From the NCBI RefSeq assembly GCF_020075705.1, contig NZ_JAIQUM010000085.1, forward strand, positions 1 to 18,689: 18,689 nt of DNA, written 5' to 3'. The DNA is from Metabacillus rhizolycopersici (lineage in GTDB: Bacteria > Bacillota > Bacilli > Bacillales > Bacillaceae). Numbering within the stretch: position 1 is the stretch's first letter; every line of letters starts with the position of its first letter. Below are positions 1 to 6,541 of the stretch, in pieces. The notes beneath the pieces are model-generated. The model searched no databases, had not been told where the DNA came from, and worked only from the letters and a program-made list of their open reading frames with translations. A program made the position numbers and the translations under genes.

Positions 1-70
1 GATATCCAAGCTCTCCTTCTTGATATTCTCGAACTACCATAATCTTAAATTCATCACTATATTTAGTCAT
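1..70 (-). CDS. IS3-family transposase OrfA, N-terminal fragment (runs off the window)
   Basis: Twenty-three codons are visible from an ATG at 68-70, beginning MTKYSDEFKIMVVREYQEG. This matches the usual opening of IS3-family OrfA proteins, which start with a helix-turn-helix domain that recognises the element ends. In that family OrfA is normally fused to the DDE-type OrfB by -1 frameshifting, but that part is off the window. A GGGGTG ribosome-binding-like sequence lies 7 nt before the ATG, inside the hairpin at 78-117. Translation from read-through transcripts entering from outside the element may therefore be masked (inference). Confidence 0.8.
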   Translation of the reverse strand, partial: MTKYSDEFKIMVVREYQEGELGY

Positions 71-77
71 AAATAAA

Positions 78-117
78 CACCCCAAAGGTTAGATTTTCAA
101 CTCTAACTTTTGGGGTG
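78..117. repeat. Inverted repeat/hairpin at the IS end, upstream of orfA
   Basis: The arms at 78-93 and 102-117 pair over 15 of 16 positions around an 8-nt loop. The right arm is the terminal inverted repeat itself and the left arm is an internal inverted copy. Read as RNA on the minus strand, the 3' arm carries the only Shine-Dalgarno-like sequence of orfA. Confidence 0.75.
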
Positions 118-177
118 CATCACATTCTTATGCTTGAACTAAGGGTTTTTACTTGTCTTCAAATTCGTTAATTGAAG

Positions 178-804
178 CTAAAATTCCTTCGAAGAAAAAG
201 GTAAAAAGAATTTCACCCCACGCTTATTAAAAGGTAAAGCCTTCATATCGGCAACTAAATGACTAATATAGCCAATGAAACATGTAAGAAAGACCCCTTC
301 TATTTCAAGAGACGCTTCTAAATAATGAGCAATGAAGGCAAAGTAGGCAATCCCTAAGAGTGAATGAGTATAGCTTCGATGTGAAACAAAAGAAGCAATG
401 ATGATATAGATACCGAGCAGAAGTAGCCAGATTTCTTGTAAGGAAAATCCACCTGCAAGCACTCCTAAACCAGTAATTGTCAGCATATGCCTCTGCTTAA
501 TGTAAGAAGCAATCACGATGATGGCGACCCCGGCGCAAATCCCCAGCCATCTCTCTGTTCCCGTTTCTTCCACTAGTATGTAGACAATCATCATGAAACC
601 AATTAATTGTGCAACCGATCGGATTAACGTATGCGAAAGTGTAATTTTGTTGCTTAATTTCCCATCAATATCGATGTCAGGCAATAGTCCAGCTAATCCT
701 CCCATTCCTACAAGTAACAATGTTGTAGTTGGATCAGCTTGAACTGACTGGGCAACGACAAACCCGGCCCCAGCACCAATGGTTGCATGTGCAGTTCCAT
801 TCAA
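178..804 (-). CDS. YdjM/DUF457-type membrane-bound metal-dependent hydrolase
   Basis: The protein belongs to the family of small integral-membrane putative metal-dependent hydrolases typified by E. coli YdjM and Bacillus YvsG. No substrate is established for the family. Visible hallmarks are an N-terminal NGTAHATIGAG segment, an Asp-rich GLLPDIDIDG motif after the first membrane segment, SHRSYTHSLLG, and SHLVADM near the C-terminus. The His and Asp residues would bind the metal. Several hydrophobic segments lie between them. An open frame extends to a GTG at 811-813, but AGGTGG is only well spaced for the TTG at 802-804. That start also gives the usual short N-terminus (MNGTAH), so I chose it (208 residues). 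The gene stands alone. A perfect palindrome, ATGTAAA-G-TTTACAT, lies just upstream. Confidence 0.8.
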   Translation of the reverse strand: MNGTAHATIGAGAGFVVAQSVQADPTTTLLLVGMGGLAGLLPDIDIDGKLSNKITLSHTLIRSVAQLIGFMMIVYILVEETGTERWLGICAGVAIIVIASYIKQRHMLTITGLGVLAGGFSLQEIWLLLLGIYIIIASFVSHRSYTHSLLGIAYFAFIAHYLEASLEIEGVFLTCFIGYISHLVADMKALPFNKRGVKFFLPFSSKEF

Positions 805-821
805 TTTTCCCACCTATTTCT

Positions 822-836
822 ATGTAAAGTTTACAT
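822..836. promoter_or_regulatory. Candidate operator palindrome upstream of the YdjM-like gene
   Basis: ATGTAAA-G-TTTACAT is a perfect 7+1+7 inverted repeat, placed about 18 bp upstream of the chosen start and just downstream of a TATACT sequence that could be a -10 element on the minus strand. Location and symmetry suggest a repressor site. The outer ATGT/ACAT resembles PadR-family operators, but the regulator cannot be named from sequence. Confidence 0.35.
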
Positions 837-877
837 TCAAGATTCTAGTATACATCAAATTTTGCGGGACTAAGGTA

Positions 878-895
878 GTGTTTTTCCAAAAACAC
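878..895. repeat. Short dyad between divergent genes
   Basis: GTGTTTTT-CC-AAAAACAC is a perfect 8-bp dyad with a 2-nt centre, lying between the divergent YdjM-like and alkyltransferase-like genes. The tiny centre favours a protein site over an RNA hairpin, but no function can be assigned. Confidence 0.3.
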
Positions 896-1017
896 TTGTA
901 AAATGGACAATAGTTTCATGATTACCAAACGATTCTTTCTGAAATTCCCCAATCAATCTTACACGAGAACAAAAGCGCTGGAGCTGAACAATTCTCGAAG
1001 CCTAAACTTATAAATTC

Positions 1018-1026
1018 TGATATGAT
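1018..1026 (+). promoter_or_regulatory. Extended -10 element for the alkyltransferase-like gene
   Basis: TGATATGAT fits an extended -10 element (TG-n-TATGAT), which can work without a good -35 box. It lies about 40 bp before the ATG at 1068. No convincing -35 element is seen. Confidence 0.4.
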
Positions 1027-1067
1027 AAAAAATCATCATTTTATCGATAGGAAGTGAGGAACGACAC

Positions 1068-1397
1068 ATGCTTTCCTTTACAGAAAGAACAATCACTATT
1101 ATCAAAAACATCCCACCAGGAAAAGTCATGACATATGGGCAAATTGCAAAGTATGCAGGAAGTCCGCGGGGCGCAAGACAGGTAGTACGAATCCTTCACT
1201 CCATGAGTGCAAAATATCATCTTCCTTGGCACAGGGTCATAAATTCAAAAGGAGAAATTAGTTTTAAGGATGATGACGCATTTTCGGCACAAAAGCAATT
1301 CCTTGAGGATGAAGGCATTGTTTTTACCAAAAAACATGTCATTGACCTAAAAGCCTATCAATATCATCCAATTGAACTGGATGAAGACATATTTTAA
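1068..1397 (+). CDS. Alkyltransferase-like (ATL) DNA damage-binding protein
   Basis: This 109-residue protein has the DNA-binding fold of O6-alkylguanine-DNA alkyltransferases but not their activity. Residues 16-30 (PPGKVMTYGQIAKYA) and 32-43 (SPRGARQVVRIL, with Arg37 as the likely Arg finger) are the typical helix-turn-helix. The acceptor motif PCHRV is replaced by PWHRV, with Trp at residue 54. That substitution defines the ATL group (E. coli eATL/YbaZ, S. pombe Atl1). Those proteins bind O6-alkylguanine without removing it and are known to help channel lesions to nucleotide excision repair. The start is supported by GTGAGGA 7 nt upstream. The gene is monocistronic, with a terminator following at 1437. 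The repair role here is inferred from the family. Confidence 0.92.
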   Translation: MLSFTERTITIIKNIPPGKVMTYGQIAKYAGSPRGARQVVRILHSMSAKYHLPWHRVINSKGEISFKDDDAFSAQKQFLEDEGIVFTKKHVIDLKAYQYHPIELDEDIF

Positions 1398-1436
1398 TCT
1401 CCTTAAGGTCATGTATGAAGGATTCAATACTACTTA

Positions 1437-1475
1437 AAAAAACCTTAGTCCAACCTACCGGACTAAGGGCTTTTT
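1437..1475 (+). terminator. Intrinsic terminator after the ATL gene
   Basis: CCTTAGTCC (1443-1451) pairs perfectly with GGACTAAGG (1460-1468) around an 8-nt loop and is followed by TTTTT at 1471-1475. An A-run precedes it, so it may also work on the other strand. Confidence 0.88.
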
Positions 1476-1528
1476 GAGTACAACGAAACTATTTGGAAAG
1501 CAAAACTTATCAGGCTCTTTTGGGCAGC

Positions 1529-1606
1529 TATCCCCCATCTTTGCTTCTTTGTGATTCACTAAAAGCTCTAAGGTGGGGGTATTACTGTCTGTTAAAGCGG
1601 GATAAA
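1529..1606 (+). repeat. Dispersed hairpin repeat, copy A
   Basis: This 78-bp element starts TATCCCCC and ends GGGATAAA. Its core arms CCCCCATCTT (1532-1541) and AAGGTGGGGG (1570-1579) pair with one G-U. Its last 32 bases (1575-1606) align without gaps to copies B (2905-2983) and C (6542-6601). It abuts the stop codon of the minus-strand lipoprotein gene. There is no T-run, so it is not a standard terminator. Confidence 0.65.
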
Positions 1607-1852
1607 TTATTCGTCTTTATTATCTCTGTCACCAATATCTTGTGGATCTTCAATAGCATCCTCTGGGTCTGGATCTGCATCATTTTCATCATCATCCATA
1701 ATCGTATCATTTTCGTCTACACCAGGTACATTGTCTCCATTTTCTATTACATCATCATCTGGTGGTGCTGGATCAGGATCAGCATTACAACCTACCGATA
1801 TCATTGCAGCTAATAAAATACTTGTTATCATGAGAAACCATTTTTTATTCAT
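1607..1852 (-). CDS. Small acidic lipoprotein, unknown function
   Basis: I do not recognise a named family. The chosen start is the second ATG (1850-1852), because GGGG lies 7 nt before it and only about 1 nt before the upstream ATG at 1856. The product of 81 residues begins MNKKW, followed by a hydrophobic stretch and ISVGC-N, a plausible though non-canonical lipobox with Ser rather than Leu at -3. After the Cys, the 60-residue mature part holds 26 Asp/Glu and only two basic residues, with DPDP repeated near both ends. It is probably disordered and surface-exposed on the outer face of the membrane, perhaps interacting with cations or the wall (inference). A compositionally opposite frame on the other strand is a shadow. 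Confidence 0.7.
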   Translation of the reverse strand: MNKKWFLMITSILLAAMISVGCNADPDPAPPDDDVIENGDNVPGVDENDTIMDDDENDADPDPEDAIEDPQDIGDRDNKDE

Positions 1853-2007
1853 GGTCATTCCCCTTTCAAATTAATATGTAAATCTTAGCTTAACATTCCC
1901 TATATAAATGATATTATGCATTTTATGAGGGTAAAAATAAGAAACCCCTAACTAATGTCAGAAGGGATTAAAAAGAAAATAATTTTTTATGAAAAAACAG
2001 AGATAGT

Positions 2008-2220
2008 CTACCTACTATTTTTCTCCCACTCAGTGAATAATCCAGTCCCATTGCATAAATGACAATCAACGGTATTTCCAACATATGGACTAGTTATGAC
2101 AGCAAATCCTTTCCCACGGCATATTGGACACTTTCCCTGTTCTCTCATTTTATCTAGATGTTTTTGTTTCTTAGCATGATACCAGTCAGTTAAAAACTTA
2201 AATAATTTCACCCGAATCAC
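2008..2220 (-). CDS. Small DnaJ-type zinc-finger protein, unknown function
   Basis: This 70-residue protein has a basic, amphipathic N-terminal half (about residues 1-28, KLFKFLTDWYHAKKQKHLDKM) and two half-motifs, CPICRGKGF and CHLCNGTG. These match the CxxCxGxG repeats of the DnaJ cysteine-rich domain, and the four Cys would bind one zinc ion. Short proteins of this type occur across Bacillus genomes without an assigned role. The start is GTG at 2218-2220 with AGGA 6 nt upstream. A second in-frame GTG three codons later is also possible. No partner gene is adjacent. Confidence 0.75.
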   Translation of the reverse strand: MIRVKLFKFLTDWYHAKKQKHLDKMREQGKCPICRGKGFAVITSPYVGNTVDCHLCNGTGLFTEWEKNSR

Positions 2221-2726
2221 ACTCCATCCTATAGATTAATACAATATATTCAGTTGTTAAGGACAAGGTGAAAAATAAACATCAAATTTCTATATTTATT
2301 TTCCCTTCACTTTTACACGCCCGATTTCTACAAGTTTTTCCACACCTAGCGCTTCTTCTTTTTGTTGGACTTGAGAGTTTTGTTTATTAGATGGATTGCG
2401 AAAATAGCCCATACAGTAATTTAATCCATTTATCCCCAGTTGAATATCCGATTACCATCTACTTTTGTATACAAAAACAGAAAACTGTTGATTAAATGTG
2501 GATAAATTGTGAACATCACTTCAAAAAACATTCGACAAATATATATTTTTTTTTGTAAATTCCTACACTTTCAACTAATAAAAGGATAAAGAAATGTTGT
2601 ATTTATCATAATTTTGTCGAGGCTAATCTAAAATAGGCGTAATATTTTGATTATTTTATTGTATGAAGTTTGTTAACATAAAACCTGTTGATTCATATTG
2701 AAAGAGACAACTAGAGGAGGAGCCCA
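2221..2726. other. AT-rich gene-poor stretch with short dyads
   Basis: No gene of normal size is present. The stretch holds a doubtful 38-codon frame (2296-2412, minus), a 14-bp perfect palindrome TTTTGTATACAAAA at 2463-2476, a 5-bp-stem hairpin AACAG-AAAA-CTGTT at 2476-2489, and a perfect consensus DnaA box TGTGGATAA at 2497-2505. A near match, TTATCCCCA, lies around 2430. Nothing else was recognised. Confidence 0.5.
2296..2412 (-). CDS. Possible 38-residue ORF, or remnant of a longer gene
   Basis: The frame reads MGYFRNPSNKQNSQVQQKEE and ends in a basic GRVKVKGK tail, a hydrophilic and protein-like composition. No ribosome binding site precedes the ATG. The frame stays open for a further 14 codons upstream without another good start before an in-frame TAA. 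This is either a gene with an unusual start, a decayed 5' end, or chance. Confidence 0.3.
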   Translation of the reverse strand: MGYFRNPSNKQNSQVQQKEEALGVEKLVEIGRVKVKGK

Positions 2727-2837
2727 ATGGAAGAATTAGTTCTTGCAGTAAGTCATGAAGAGGATAATAATCCAAGTTCAATTAATGATGAAGAGTTAGA
2801 ATATTTTTATAAGCTCTGGGAAGAGGATCGCTTATAA
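2727..2837 (+). CDS. 36-residue acidic microprotein, unknown function
   Basis: The ATG at 2727 is preceded by AGAGGAGG with 6-nt spacing, one of the strongest ribosome binding sites in the window, which makes translation likely despite the length. The product is strongly acidic: an N-terminal MEELVLAVSHEED, a central Asn/Ser linker, and a C-terminal helix-like INDEELEYFYKLWEEDRL with aromatic residues on one face. That helix faintly recalls small antikinases such as Sda, but I would not assign that. The gene is followed by repeat copy B and then glgC, with no clear terminator between them. Confidence 0.6.
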   Translation: MEELVLAVSHEEDNNPSSINDEELEYFYKLWEEDRL

Positions 2838-2904
2838 AAATATTTTAAATGATTCATTCACCAGTAAGAATGCCCGTCTGTTGGTTAGTTGTACATTAAC
2901 CAAG

Positions 2905-2983
2905 TTTATCCCCTACTTATCACTATCTCGATACCCTATAGGCGTGTAGTCGGGGTATTGCTTCTCGTTAAATTATGCTAAAA
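2905..2983 (+). repeat. Dispersed hairpin repeat, copy B
   Basis: Copy B is 79 bp, starting TTTATCCCC and ending GCTAAA, the degenerate form of the GATAAA seen in copies A and C. The arms CCCCTACT and GTAGTCGGGG pair imperfectly. The final 32 bases match copy A at 21 positions and copy C at 21 positions with no gaps. A separate 7-bp stem, TTGGTTA/TAACCAA, lies immediately upstream (2881-2903). The element sits in the leader region of glgC. Confidence 0.6.
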
Positions 2984-3010
2984 AATAACAATTGAATTTC
3001 AGGAGGAACT

Positions 3011-4180
3011 ATGTCGAAAAAACAATGTATTGCTTTGCTTTTGGCTGGAGGAAGAGGAAGCAGATTAAAAAGCCTAACAGAAAATTTAGCTAAACCTGCC
3101 GTGCCATTCGGAGGAAAATATCGCATTATTGATTTTACATTAAGTAATTGTAAAAATTCTGGCATTGATACAGTTGGAGTTTTAACACAGTACCATCCTC
3201 ATGTTTTGCAAAATTACATTGGAGATGGAAGGGAATGGGACTTAAACAGAAGAGACGGAGGTTTAAGTATTCTTCCGCCATATCAATGTGAAAATGGTGA
3301 ACGGTGGTATGAAGGGACTGCACATGCAATTTATCAAAATAGGCACGTAATCGATCAATATGATCCAGAAAATATCCTAGTTATTTCTGGAGATCATATT
3401 TATAAAATGGATTACAATAAAATGCTTCAACAGCATATTCATACATCAGCAGATGCTACAATTTCTGTAAAAGAAGTTCCATGGAATGAAGCAAGCAGAT
3501 TCGGTATCATGAAAACAAATGAAAATACCGGACAAATTGTAGATTTTGAAGAGAAACCAAAAAACCCTTCTTCAAACTTGGCATCGATGGGGATTTATAT
3601 ATTTAATTGGAAAAAACTAAAGAGGTATTTGGAACAAGAAGAAAAGAACCAATTCTCATCTAAGGATTTCGGTAAGGACATCATTCCCGCTATGCTCCAT
3701 GACAATAACAAACTAATTGCCTATGAATTTAATGGGTATTGGAAAGATGTTGGAACGATTGATAGCTTTTGGGAAGCAAATATGGATTTACTAAATAAGG
3801 AATCGAATATTTTCTTAAATAATAAAGAATGGAAAGTTTATACGGTTGAACAAACATATCCTCCTCAATATATCGACAATCATGCCAAAGTAAAGAAAGT
3901 CCTTATCAGTGAAGGATGCGAAATTTATGGAACCGTTGAAAACTCGGTTCTTTCCAGCGGTGTAAAAATCGGGGAAGGAGCAATCATAAAGGATTCCGTT
4001 ATTTTACCAAATGCAGTGATCGGTAAAAACGTCCGAATTGAAAAAGCAGTGGTTGGTCCCGGAGTCGTAATAGAAGATGATTTGGCCGTCGTTTCAAAGG
4101 GATCCTCTAAAGACATTACCTTAATCGGTAAGTCTATCCTCAAACAAGACGATAAGATTGTTTTAAATCATGTTATTTAA
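3011..4180 (+). CDS. glgC: Glucose-1-phosphate adenylyltransferase (ADP-glucose pyrophosphorylase)
   Basis: The enzyme converts ATP and glucose 1-phosphate to ADP-glucose, the committed step of bacterial glycogen synthesis in the cytosol. At 389 residues it has the family's normal length. Visible motifs are the nucleotide-binding [14 protein letters not shown] (10-23), [15 protein letters not shown] (28-42), [10 protein letters not shown] (126-135), [25 protein letters not shown] and GYWKDVGT. The C-terminal hundred residues form a left-handed beta-helix with Val/Ile-rich hexapeptides. The start has AGGAGG 4 nt upstream. In Bacillus the gene usually lies in a glgBCDAP operon, often with the GlgD partner. 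Here it is alone, bounded by repeats and a strong terminator, so it may act as a homotetramer or supplement genes elsewhere (inference). Confidence 0.96.
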   Translation: MSKKQCIALLLAGGRGSRLKSLTENLAKPAVPFGGKYRIIDFTLSNCKNSGIDTVGVLTQYHPHVLQNYIGDGREWDLNRRDGGLSILPPYQCENGERWYEGTAHAIYQNRHVIDQYDPENILVISGDHIYKMDYNKMLQQHIHTSADATISVKEVPWNEASRFGIMKTNENTGQIVDFEEKPKNPSSNLASMGIYIFNWKKLKRYLEQEEKNQFSSKDFGKDIIPAMLHDNNKLIAYEFNGYWKDVGTIDSFWEANMDLLNKESNIFLNNKEWKVYTVEQTYPPQYIDNHAKVKKVLISEGCEIYGTVENSVLSSGVKIGEGAIIKDSVILPNAVIGKNVRIEKAVVGPGVVIEDDLAVVSKGSSKDITLIGKSILKQDDKIVLNHVI

Positions 4181-4191
4181 AGAACAAAAGT

Positions 4192-4316
4192 GCAAGCGCC
4201 TCGATCAGCCTCGGGCAAATAAGACGATCAGGAATAGAAGGTGTTTTTTACCTTCAATTCCTGATTGGCTGTAGACCCAAATGGGGCCGGACGCTTACGC
4301 TGGATGTCGGGCGCTT
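4192..4316 (+). repeat. Nested-hairpin intergenic element
   Basis: The element is about 125 bp. AAGCGCC (4194-4200) pairs with GGCGCTT (4310-4316) as the outer stem. CAGGAAT-a-GAAGGT (4229-4242) pairs with ACCTTC-a-ATTCCTG (4250-4263), 13 of 14 positions, around a T-rich loop. It is more GC-rich than its surroundings. It resembles a GCGCAAGCGCC...GGAGCTGGAC hairpin repeat that I recall from other Bacillaceae genomes, which is memory and not a search result. It follows glgC by about 10 bp. Confidence 0.6.
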
Positions 4317-4354
4317 ATTCACAGTTCAAGAATTTTATAGTACGCTATAACATT

Positions 4355-4394
4355 AAAAAGGTAGGGCAAAGATCAAACTTTGCCCTACCTTTTT
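4355..4394. terminator. Strong bidirectional terminator between glgC and the chemoreceptor gene
   Basis: A perfect 17-bp stem (4355-4371 with 4378-4394) carries a 6-nt loop ATCAAA. The ends are AAAAA on the left and TTTTT on the right, so it can end transcripts from both convergent genes. Confidence 0.95.
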
Positions 4395-4457
4395 CCCTTT
4401 CGCATCAAGAAGTACTCAATGTTCCTGGTGTTTATTTCACGTTACTTTACGACCCAT

Positions 4458-5825
4458 TCATTTCACTGTTGTTGTTTTTATATTAGTTATTAATTCTGAT
4501 GTAGCTTCATCTAATTCCCTTAAATAATTATCTATATTACTACGATTTCCACTATTTACAGCACGAATAACTTCTCTTGAGAGCACATGTATCTTTTTAT
4601 GTGATTCATACAAATTTACGACCATATCATCAGATGGATTAGACTGTTTTGCATTTTTTAAATATTTCCCTAAAGTACAAGTAGTATGATCTGGTACATC
4701 ATTTTCATCAAGTTTTACAAAACCACAAACCGCATTATAAGCTTTCCATTTCCATAATAAATGTTCGGCAGCAACTGGAATTAACATTTGATTTCCTTTA
4801 AAATCTTTATAATAAGGCAGAGCTGTGTTTCTAAGGTTCTCAAGTTTCGTACTTATCGTATAAATACTTTGACCTGTTCTCATACAAACTTCACTTAACA
4901 TTTGTGTTTGATAATTGATTTCACTTATCCTTGCAGTTACTTCTTGAGTTGTTGCAGATTGTTGTTCTACATTAGCTGATATGCTTTCAAAGACCGAGCT
5001 AATACCTTCTAAAGACCCTTCCATCTTATCCATTGATACTACTGCTTGATTAATGTGTTCTTTACCTTTAGTAAACACTTGAACGGCTGCAATCATAGCA
5101 TGTTCTGAATCTCCAATTTCTTCTCTTAACTTTTTAACCATATCCTTTATATAATTCGCTGAATCCTTTGTATTCTCTGCTAATTTTTTAATTTCCTTCG
5201 CAACTACAGCGAAACCTCGGCCTGCTTCCCCTGATCTTGCTGCTTCTATACTAGCGTTTAATGCTAACAGATTCGTTTGTGCTGCAACTTCGTTAATAAT
5301 ATTTACTACCGAATCAATTTCTTTTGTACCTTCAACAACATAATGCATTTTATCTTGAACATTATTAATCTCTTCAAATGATTTATTAATAAATTGAAAA
5401 GACTTATTAATCGTCTCAAGTGAATTTGTAGATATTGAAAGAGCATCATTCGTAGTCGTTAAGGAAGTTTGAGAAAAGTTAGCTATTTCTTCAATGGCAT
5501 GACTCATCTCTTCGCTACTAGCTGCTATTTCTTCTACTGATTCTTTTTGAATCGATATCTTATCTACCATATCTTTTACATAATCCATTTGAGTGACAAA
5601 TTCGATAATCTCACTATTTAGCAAAAATTGTTCTCTCACTTGGGAATTTTTCAATTCAAGAATCTTATTAATCATTTCCTCTACTTCATTATTCCCTTGT
5701 AAATACACATCACCAGATAACCCGTAGTTTGCATTTATTTCATAAATTTTTTCTAACTGATTAACTAAATTCCTTGTGAACACTTCTTCCTGCTTTAGAT
5801 CTTTATTTTTGTTAAAATTAAACAT
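4458..5825 (-). CDS. Cytoplasmic methyl-accepting chemotaxis protein with C-terminal CZB zinc-binding domain
   Basis: This soluble chemoreceptor (455 residues) should signal to CheA/CheW. No hydrophobic segment long enough to span the membrane is seen. Residues 1-90 are a hydrophilic N-terminal region of no recognised family. A coiled-coil signalling domain follows, whose conserved tip spans about 178-209 ([19 protein letters not shown] then [13 protein letters not shown]). Residues 350-455 match the chemoreceptor zinc-binding (CZB) domain: His355 in HLLWKW, Cys383 in [11 protein letters not shown], and His409 and His413 in ESHKKIH. CZB domains sense zinc and, through the zinc-bound Cys, hypochlorous acid. 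The start at 5825 is set by GGAGG 5 nt upstream, since the open frame extends 20 codons further without a site. A promoter lies at 5932-5960. Confidence 0.93.
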   Translation of the reverse strand: MFNFNKNKDLKQEEVFTRNLVNQLEKIYEINANYGLSGDVYLQGNNEVEEMINKILELKNSQVREQFLLNSEIIEFVTQMDYVKDMVDKISIQKESVEEIAASSEEMSHAIEEIANFSQTSLTTTNDALSISTNSLETINKSFQFINKSFEEINNVQDKMHYVVEGTKEIDSVVNIINEVAAQTNLLALNASIEAARSGEAGRGFAVVAKEIKKLAENTKDSANYIKDMVKKLREEIGDSEHAMIAAVQVFTKGKEHINQAVVSMDKMEGSLEGISSVFESISANVEQQSATTQEVTARISEINYQTQMLSEVCMRTGQSIYTISTKLENLRNTALPYYKDFKGNQMLIPVAAEHLLWKWKAYNAVCGFVKLDENDVPDHTTCTLGKYLKNAKQSNPSDDMVVNLYESHKKIHVLSREVIRAVNSGNRSNIDNYLRELDEATSELITNIKTTTVK

Positions 5826-6169
5826 AATTTCCTCCACTATAGTGTAATCGATTTCATAAATACCAAGAAATGAAACCGGATACAAATAAACTCAAATACT
5901 GAAATTGTGAGTGAATAAATAATTTGTTAGTAGAATATCACCCGACATTAGTTCAGTCAATATCATTCTTGAAAGCATTGTAAACTGCTGACAATCCATT
6001 CATCCCCGTCGTTATTTGTTAAATTAAGAATAATCCTATCTATTTATTAAACAATCTGAAGATATATGTAGATTAATTTTTTGTTGTTTTTGGCAGGAAA
6101 TCTCCAACCTTTCCTAAAACTAATAAAGAGGACAAAAAGCAGTTTATTAAATTAGAGGAAAGGTGGTCG
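5826..6169. other. Divergent intergenic region
   Basis: It contains the minus-strand promoter of the chemoreceptor gene and a 6-bp dyad AGGAAA/TTTCCT (around 6095-6115) upstream of the small plus-strand gene at 6176. A minus-strand open frame crossing this area is an antisense shadow. No other gene or RNA is recognised. Confidence 0.5.
5932..5960 (-). promoter_or_regulatory. Sigma-A-type promoter of the chemoreceptor gene
   Basis: On the minus strand, TTGACT (5955-5960), a 17-bp spacer and TATTCT (5932-5937) match sigma-A consensus at 5 of 6 and 4 of 6 positions. It leaves a leader of about 100 nt before the ATG. I found no clear sigma-D motif of the kind expected for motility genes. Confidence 0.55.
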
Positions 6170-6175
6170 TTGTTT

Positions 6176-6361
6176 ATGAGAGACGATATGACCTTACAAA
6201 AAATCGCAGAAGGGATTCCCAAATCATTACTAAATGCCTCTGATAAAGACTTAGAAGGATTCCAAAGAATCATTGAAGAAACGATTAAATTAAGGGAAGG
6301 ACATAGAAATTTACAGCAAATGATCAAAAGCTTTTCTACATCGGGAATTCAGCGTACTTAA
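6176..6361 (+). CDS. Small helical protein, unknown function
   Basis: The 61-residue product, starting MRDDMTLQKIAEGIPKSLL, is hydrophilic and probably all-helical, with no signal peptide, membrane segment or Cys. I do not recognise the family. The ATG at 6176 has AGGTGG 9 nt upstream. A TTG two codons earlier is also possible but lies only 3 nt from the same sequence. Alternating hydrophobic residues and a normal codon pattern support coding. A candidate terminator follows at 6386. Confidence 0.6.
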   Translation: MRDDMTLQKIAEGIPKSLLNASDKDLEGFQRIIEETIKLREGHRNLQQMIKSFSTSGIQRT

Positions 6362-6385
6362 TAGTTGAAACGGATTAAAAGTTCG

Positions 6386-6442
6386 AGAGCTTTCTAGATA
6401 AAATCACTATCCTTAGTGAATGAATCTACACAAGCTCTTTTT
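6386..6442 (+). terminator. Candidate terminator after the small helical protein gene
   Basis: AGAGCTT (6386-6392) pairs with AAGCTCT (6432-6438), followed by TTTT. An inner CACTA/TAGTG stem lies in the loop. The long enclosed region makes this a weaker call than the other terminators. Confidence 0.45.
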
Positions 6443-6541
6443 CATGCCTTCTTCTAGAACAGGTCATTAAAAAATGACTTACCCAAAGGCAAGTCGAATC
6501 ATTTTAAAAGATAAGTGAGACTTCCATCGTTTTCGAGTTTC

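Larger units (their letters stand above)
1..119 (-). mobile_element. End of an IS3-family insertion sequence
   Basis: This is the transposase-proximal end of an insertion sequence that continues to the left of the window. The outer end at 100-119, read on the minus strand, is TGCACCCCAAAAGTTAGAGT, which resembles terminal inverted repeats of the IS150 group of IS3 elements as I remember them. The start of a transposase OrfA lies 30 bp further in. An inverted copy of the terminal sequence lies at 78-93, giving a 16-bp arm pair (78-93 with 102-117, one mismatch). The far end and the target duplication are outside the window, so completeness cannot be judged. Confidence 0.8.

Noticed and set aside
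1493..1813. Plus-strand open frame antisense to the acidic lipoprotein
   Set aside because: It is Ile/Tyr/Trp-rich as the complement of an Asp-rich gene, has no ribosome binding site, and crosses repeat copy A.
2838..3010. Riboswitch or T-box in the glgC leader
   Set aside because: The structure is explained by repeat copy B and a small upstream stem; no T-box or known riboswitch motif is present.
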